From Microbacteriaceae bacterium (lineage in GTDB: Bacteria > Actinomycetota > Actinomycetes > Actinomycetales > Microbacteriaceae), in assembly GCA_012719255.1 (NCBI GenBank), contig JAAYAS010000354.1, forward strand, positions 1-6,693: a stretch of DNA of 6,693 nucleotides, in the 5' to 3' direction. This document shows, piece after piece, positions 4,813-6,693 of the stretch. The notes below the pieces were generated by a model. That model saw only the letters and a program-made list of their open reading frames with translations. It was not told the origin of the DNA and ran no database searches. Each line of letters opens with the position of its first letter. Within the stretch, counting starts at the first letter, position 1. Both the position numbers and the translations under genes were made by a program.

Positions 4813-5640
4813 ATGCGCACTCTGCAGCCCCGGATCATCGCCGAGCTCGGCGTCGCCCCCGTCATCGACCCCGCCGTCGAGATCGACCGCCGCGTCGGCT
4901 TCCTCGCCGAGTACGCCCGCGCCACCGGTGCGGGCGGCTTCGTGCTCGGCATCTCGGGCGGCCAGGACTCGACGCTCGCCGGCCGCCTCGCCCAGCTCGC
5001 CGTCGAGCGGCTGCGCGCCGGCGGCCACGACGCCCGCTTCGTCGCGATGCAGCTGCCCCACGGCGTGCAGCACGACGAGGACGACGCGCGGGCGGCCGTC
5101 GAGTTCGTCGCCGCCGACACCACGATGACCGTGAACATCGCCGCCGCGGTCGAGGGCCTCGACGAGGGATTCGGCGAGACGCGGCTCACCGACTTCACCC
5201 GCGGCAACAACAAGGCGCGGATGCGGATGATCGCGCAGTACGCGATCGCCGGCGACGAGCGGCTGCTCGTCATCGGCACCGATCACGCCGCCGAGGCGGT
5301 CACCGGCTTCTACACGAAGTTCGGCGACGGCGCCGCCGACGTGCTGCCGCTCGCGGGCCTCACGAAGGGACAGGGCGTCGAGCTGCTGCACACGCTCGGG
5401 GCGCCCGAGCGGCTCTACCGCAAGGTGCCGACGGCCGACCTGCTCGGCGGCATCCCCGGCCGGCCCGACGAGGTCGAGCTCGGGGTGCGCTACGCCGACA
5501 TCGACGCCTACCTCACCGGTGCGGAGGTCGACGAGGAGGCCGCCGAGCGGATCGAGGGGCTCTGGTGGCGCTCGCGGCACAAGCGCGCGCTGCCGGTCTC
5601 GCCGGCCGACGACTGGTGGCGCGAGGACGCGCCCGCCTGA
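4813..5640 (+). CDS. nadE: NH3-dependent NAD+ synthetase
   Basis: This 275-residue cytoplasmic enzyme catalyses the last step of NAD+ synthesis: ATP adenylates deamido-NAD+ and ammonia displaces AMP. The N-type ATP-pyrophosphatase loop is SGGQDST (S48-T54). Further signatures are RGNNKARMRMIAQYAIAG, GTDHAAEAVTGFYTKFGDGAADVLPL and GLTKGQ, followed by RKVPTADL; together they cover substrate, Mg-ATP and dimer contacts. The length equals that of E. coli NadE. There is no N-terminal glutaminase (nitrilase) domain, unlike the longer mycobacterial NadE, so it should depend on free ammonia. The start at 4813 gives the usual N-terminus. It is divergent from nhaA (161 nt between starts) and convergent with the pabC-like gene (15 nt between stops); no other NAD gene is adjacent. 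Confidence 0.96.
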   Translation: MRTLQPRIIAELGVAPVIDPAVEIDRRVGFLAEYARATGAGGFVLGISGGQDSTLAGRLAQLAVERLRAGGHDARFVAMQLPHGVQHDEDDARAAVEFVAADTTMTVNIAAAVEGLDEGFGETRLTDFTRGNNKARMRMIAQYAIAGDERLLVIGTDHAAEAVTGFYTKFGDGAADVLPLAGLTKGQGVELLHTLGAPERLYRKVPTADLLGGIPGRPDEVELGVRYADIDAYLTGAEVDEEAAERIEGLWWRSRHKRALPVSPADDWWREDAPA

Positions 5641-5663
5641 GCCGCGGCGCGCGGGTCAGGCGG
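5633..5663. terminator. hairpin containing both convergent stop codons (nadE/pabC)
   Basis: CCGCCTGA (5633-5640) is perfectly complementary to TCAGGCGG (5656-5663), giving an 8-bp stem. The 15-nt GC-rich loop contains the palindrome GCCGCGGC (5641-5648). The TGA stops of nadE and of the minus-strand gene are both in the stem. There is no T-run. Termination in both directions is inferred from position. Confidence 0.4.
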
Positions 5664-6591
5664 CGCCCGGCACTCCGAGCACGCGGGCGAGCACCTCGTG
5701 CTGCGGCGAGCGCGGCACCTCGCGGCCGTCGAGGTGGGTGATCGGCGCGAGCACCCGCCCCGATGAGAGCAGCCAGGCGCCGCGCACGCGCTCGAGGTCG
5801 TCGAGCCGGAGGTCGGCGAACTCGAGGTCGAGTCCGGCGCCGGGGGCCGCGGCGAAGAGCGCCTCGAGCGTCGTCGACTTGAGGATGCCGTCCTGGGCCG
5901 GCGTGCGCAGGGCGCCGTCGAGATCGACGACGAGCGTCGAGGTCGGGCCCTCGAGCAGTCGGCCGTTCGGCGTGACGAACAGCGCGTCGTCGGCGCCGTT
6001 CGCGACGGCCCAGCGCTTCGCGGCCATGTTGATGCCGTACGAGAGGCTCTTCGCGCCGGGCAGCAGCCACGGCAGGTCGACGGTGCCCTCGGCCTCCATG
6101 CCGCGGTCGAGCACGACGACGCGCACGCCCTCGCGCTCGCGGATCACCGCGGGCGACATCGGCGAGAGCATCGCCCAGGCGCTCGGCCCGGTGCCGCCGG
6201 TCTCGGCGCCGCGGGTCATCACGAGCCGCACGACGCCCTCTGGGGAGCGCTGCCAGTCCCAGGCGTCGACGAGCGCGTCGACGGCGCGGCGGAAGCCGGC
6301 CTCGTCGGGCTCGGGCAGCGCGAGGATGCGCGCCGAGGCGGCGAGCCGCTCGAGGTGCGCGTCGAGGCCGTCGACGACGCGCTCGCGCACGTGGGCGACG
6401 TCGAACACGCCGTCGCCCCGCACGACGCCGAGGTCGTCGGCGCGCACGATCGGCGTCGTCACGTCGACGAGCGTGCCGTCGAGGAGCGCGACGATCGGCG
6501 CCGGCAGGGGCGCGGACCCGTCCCGCGACGCGGCGTCGGCGCAGGCGGGCGCGGGGGTGGCGGAGGCGGTCGCGGCGGGCGTGTCGGTCAT
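5656..6591 (-). CDS. pabC: class IV aminotransferase fold enzyme, probable aminodeoxychorismate lyase
   Basis: This 311-residue PLP-dependent fold-type IV protein is probably 4-amino-4-deoxychorismate lyase, which releases pyruvate to give p-aminobenzoate for folate. RGDGVFDVAHV and the following HLERLAASA match the N-terminal half of the family. The PLP-lysine is in LLPGAKSLSYGINMAAKRWA (K181), then DDALFVTPNGRLLEGPTSTLVV (E214) and GILKSTTLEAL. Overall it resembles actinobacterial PabC-type proteins more than branched-chain aminotransferases, but the subgroups are hard to separate by eye, and D-amino-acid or branched-chain aminotransferase remain possible. About 30 Ala/Pro/Ser-rich residues precede the domain. 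The start at 6591 is backed by TACGCT 6 nt upstream. The frame stays open to the window edge without a start codon, so a longer protein cannot be wholly excluded. No other folate gene is in view. Confidence 0.88.
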   Translation of the reverse strand: MTDTPAATASATPAPACADAASRDGSAPLPAPIVALLDGTLVDVTTPIVRADDLGVVRGDGVFDVAHVRERVVDGLDAHLERLAASARILALPEPDEAGFRRAVDALVDAWDWQRSPEGVVRLVMTRGAETGGTGPSAWAMLSPMSPAVIREREGVRVVVLDRGMEAEGTVDLPWLLPGAKSLSYGINMAAKRWAVANGADDALFVTPNGRLLEGPTSTLVVDLDGALRTPAQDGILKSTTLEALFAAAPGAGLDLEFADLRLDDLERVRGAWLLSSGRVLAPITHLDGREVPRSPQHEVLARVLGVPGAA

Positions 6592-6597
6592 GGCGCC

Positions 6598-6603
6598 AGC
6601 GTA
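6598..6603 (-). promoter_or_regulatory. -10 box of the pabC-like gene (leaderless type)
   Basis: TACGCT on the minus strand fits TAnnnT and ends 6 nt before the ATG at 6591, so transcription should begin at the ATG. No Shine-Dalgarno is present. No good -35 is visible; that position lies inside the 18-bp tandem repeats. Confidence 0.5.
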
Positions 6604-6610
6604 CTCCCGG

Positions 6611-6693
6611 GCCCCGAGCGCCGACCCGGCCCCGGGCGCCGACCCGGCCCCGGGCGCCGACCCGGCCCTGAGCGCCGACCGGGCCCGAGCAGC
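6611..6693. repeat. 18-bp tandem repeat at the window edge
   Basis: Four 18-bp units follow head to tail: 6611-6628, 6629-6646, 6647-6664 and 6665-6682, with a diverged partial unit to the end. The consensus is GCCCCGGGCGCCGACCCG. The two middle units are identical; the first differs by one base and the fourth by three. Because 18 is a multiple of three, a frame stays open on both strands, reading APGADP on the plus strand and GSAPGA on the minus. The array may continue past the window. Confidence 0.8.

Noticed and set aside
3239..5128. Long plus-strand frame opposite nhaA
   Set aside because: It is an Arg/Glu/Asp-rich shadow of nhaA, whose own frame carries clear transporter motifs.
2043..5279. 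Very long open frame on the minus strand (over 1000 codons)
   Set aside because: It is an arginine-rich out-of-frame reading across ptsI, nhaA and nadE, caused by scarce stop codons at high GC; its codon third positions are not G/C biased.

Overview
This window looks like ordinary chromosome from a very GC-rich actinobacterium. Third codon positions are almost all G or C, starts with TAnnnT boxes directly in front of the ATG are common, and the protein types fit. The gene mix and protein style suggest Microbacteriaceae, but that family placement is inference. I see no insertion sequence, prophage, CRISPR array or defence gene.

Layout, left to right. (1) The last codons of an unidentified plus-strand gene (1-33) and a strong GC-rich hairpin (71-104) that can end transcription from both sides. 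(2) Minus strand: tRNA-His(GTG), preceded in the same direction by orn (oligoribonuclease). (3) Plus strand: tRNA-Arg(TCT), followed 36 nt later by ptsH (HPr), a possible 48-codon small gene, and ptsI (enzyme I). These are the general phosphotransferase (PTS) proteins that pass phosphate from PEP to sugar-specific permeases. The small frame joins both neighbours through ATGA overlaps. (4) Minus strand: nhaA, a Na+/H+ antiporter, convergent with ptsI across 6 nt. It has a leader of roughly 85 nt that looks regulatory. (5) Plus strand: nadE (NAD synthetase), divergent from nhaA. (6) Minus strand: a fold-type IV PLP enzyme, probably aminodeoxychorismate lyase (pabC), convergent with nadE across 15 nt. 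(7) An 18-bp tandem repeat at the right edge.

The genes are mostly unrelated housekeeping functions: RNA turnover, sugar uptake, ion homeostasis, NAD and folate. Only ptsH, the small frame and ptsI form an obvious operon. No stretch above 300 bases lacks a gene; the longest clear gap is the 161-nt divergent nhaA/nadE region.

The points most worth a second look are: the nhaA leader, where a 9-nt segment is perfectly complementary to the ribosome-binding region and competing pairings exist; the unrecognised frame between ptsH and ptsI; the two convergent junctions, each of which places both stop codons inside one hairpin stem; and the repeated leaderless-type starts (orn, pabC, possibly nadE).
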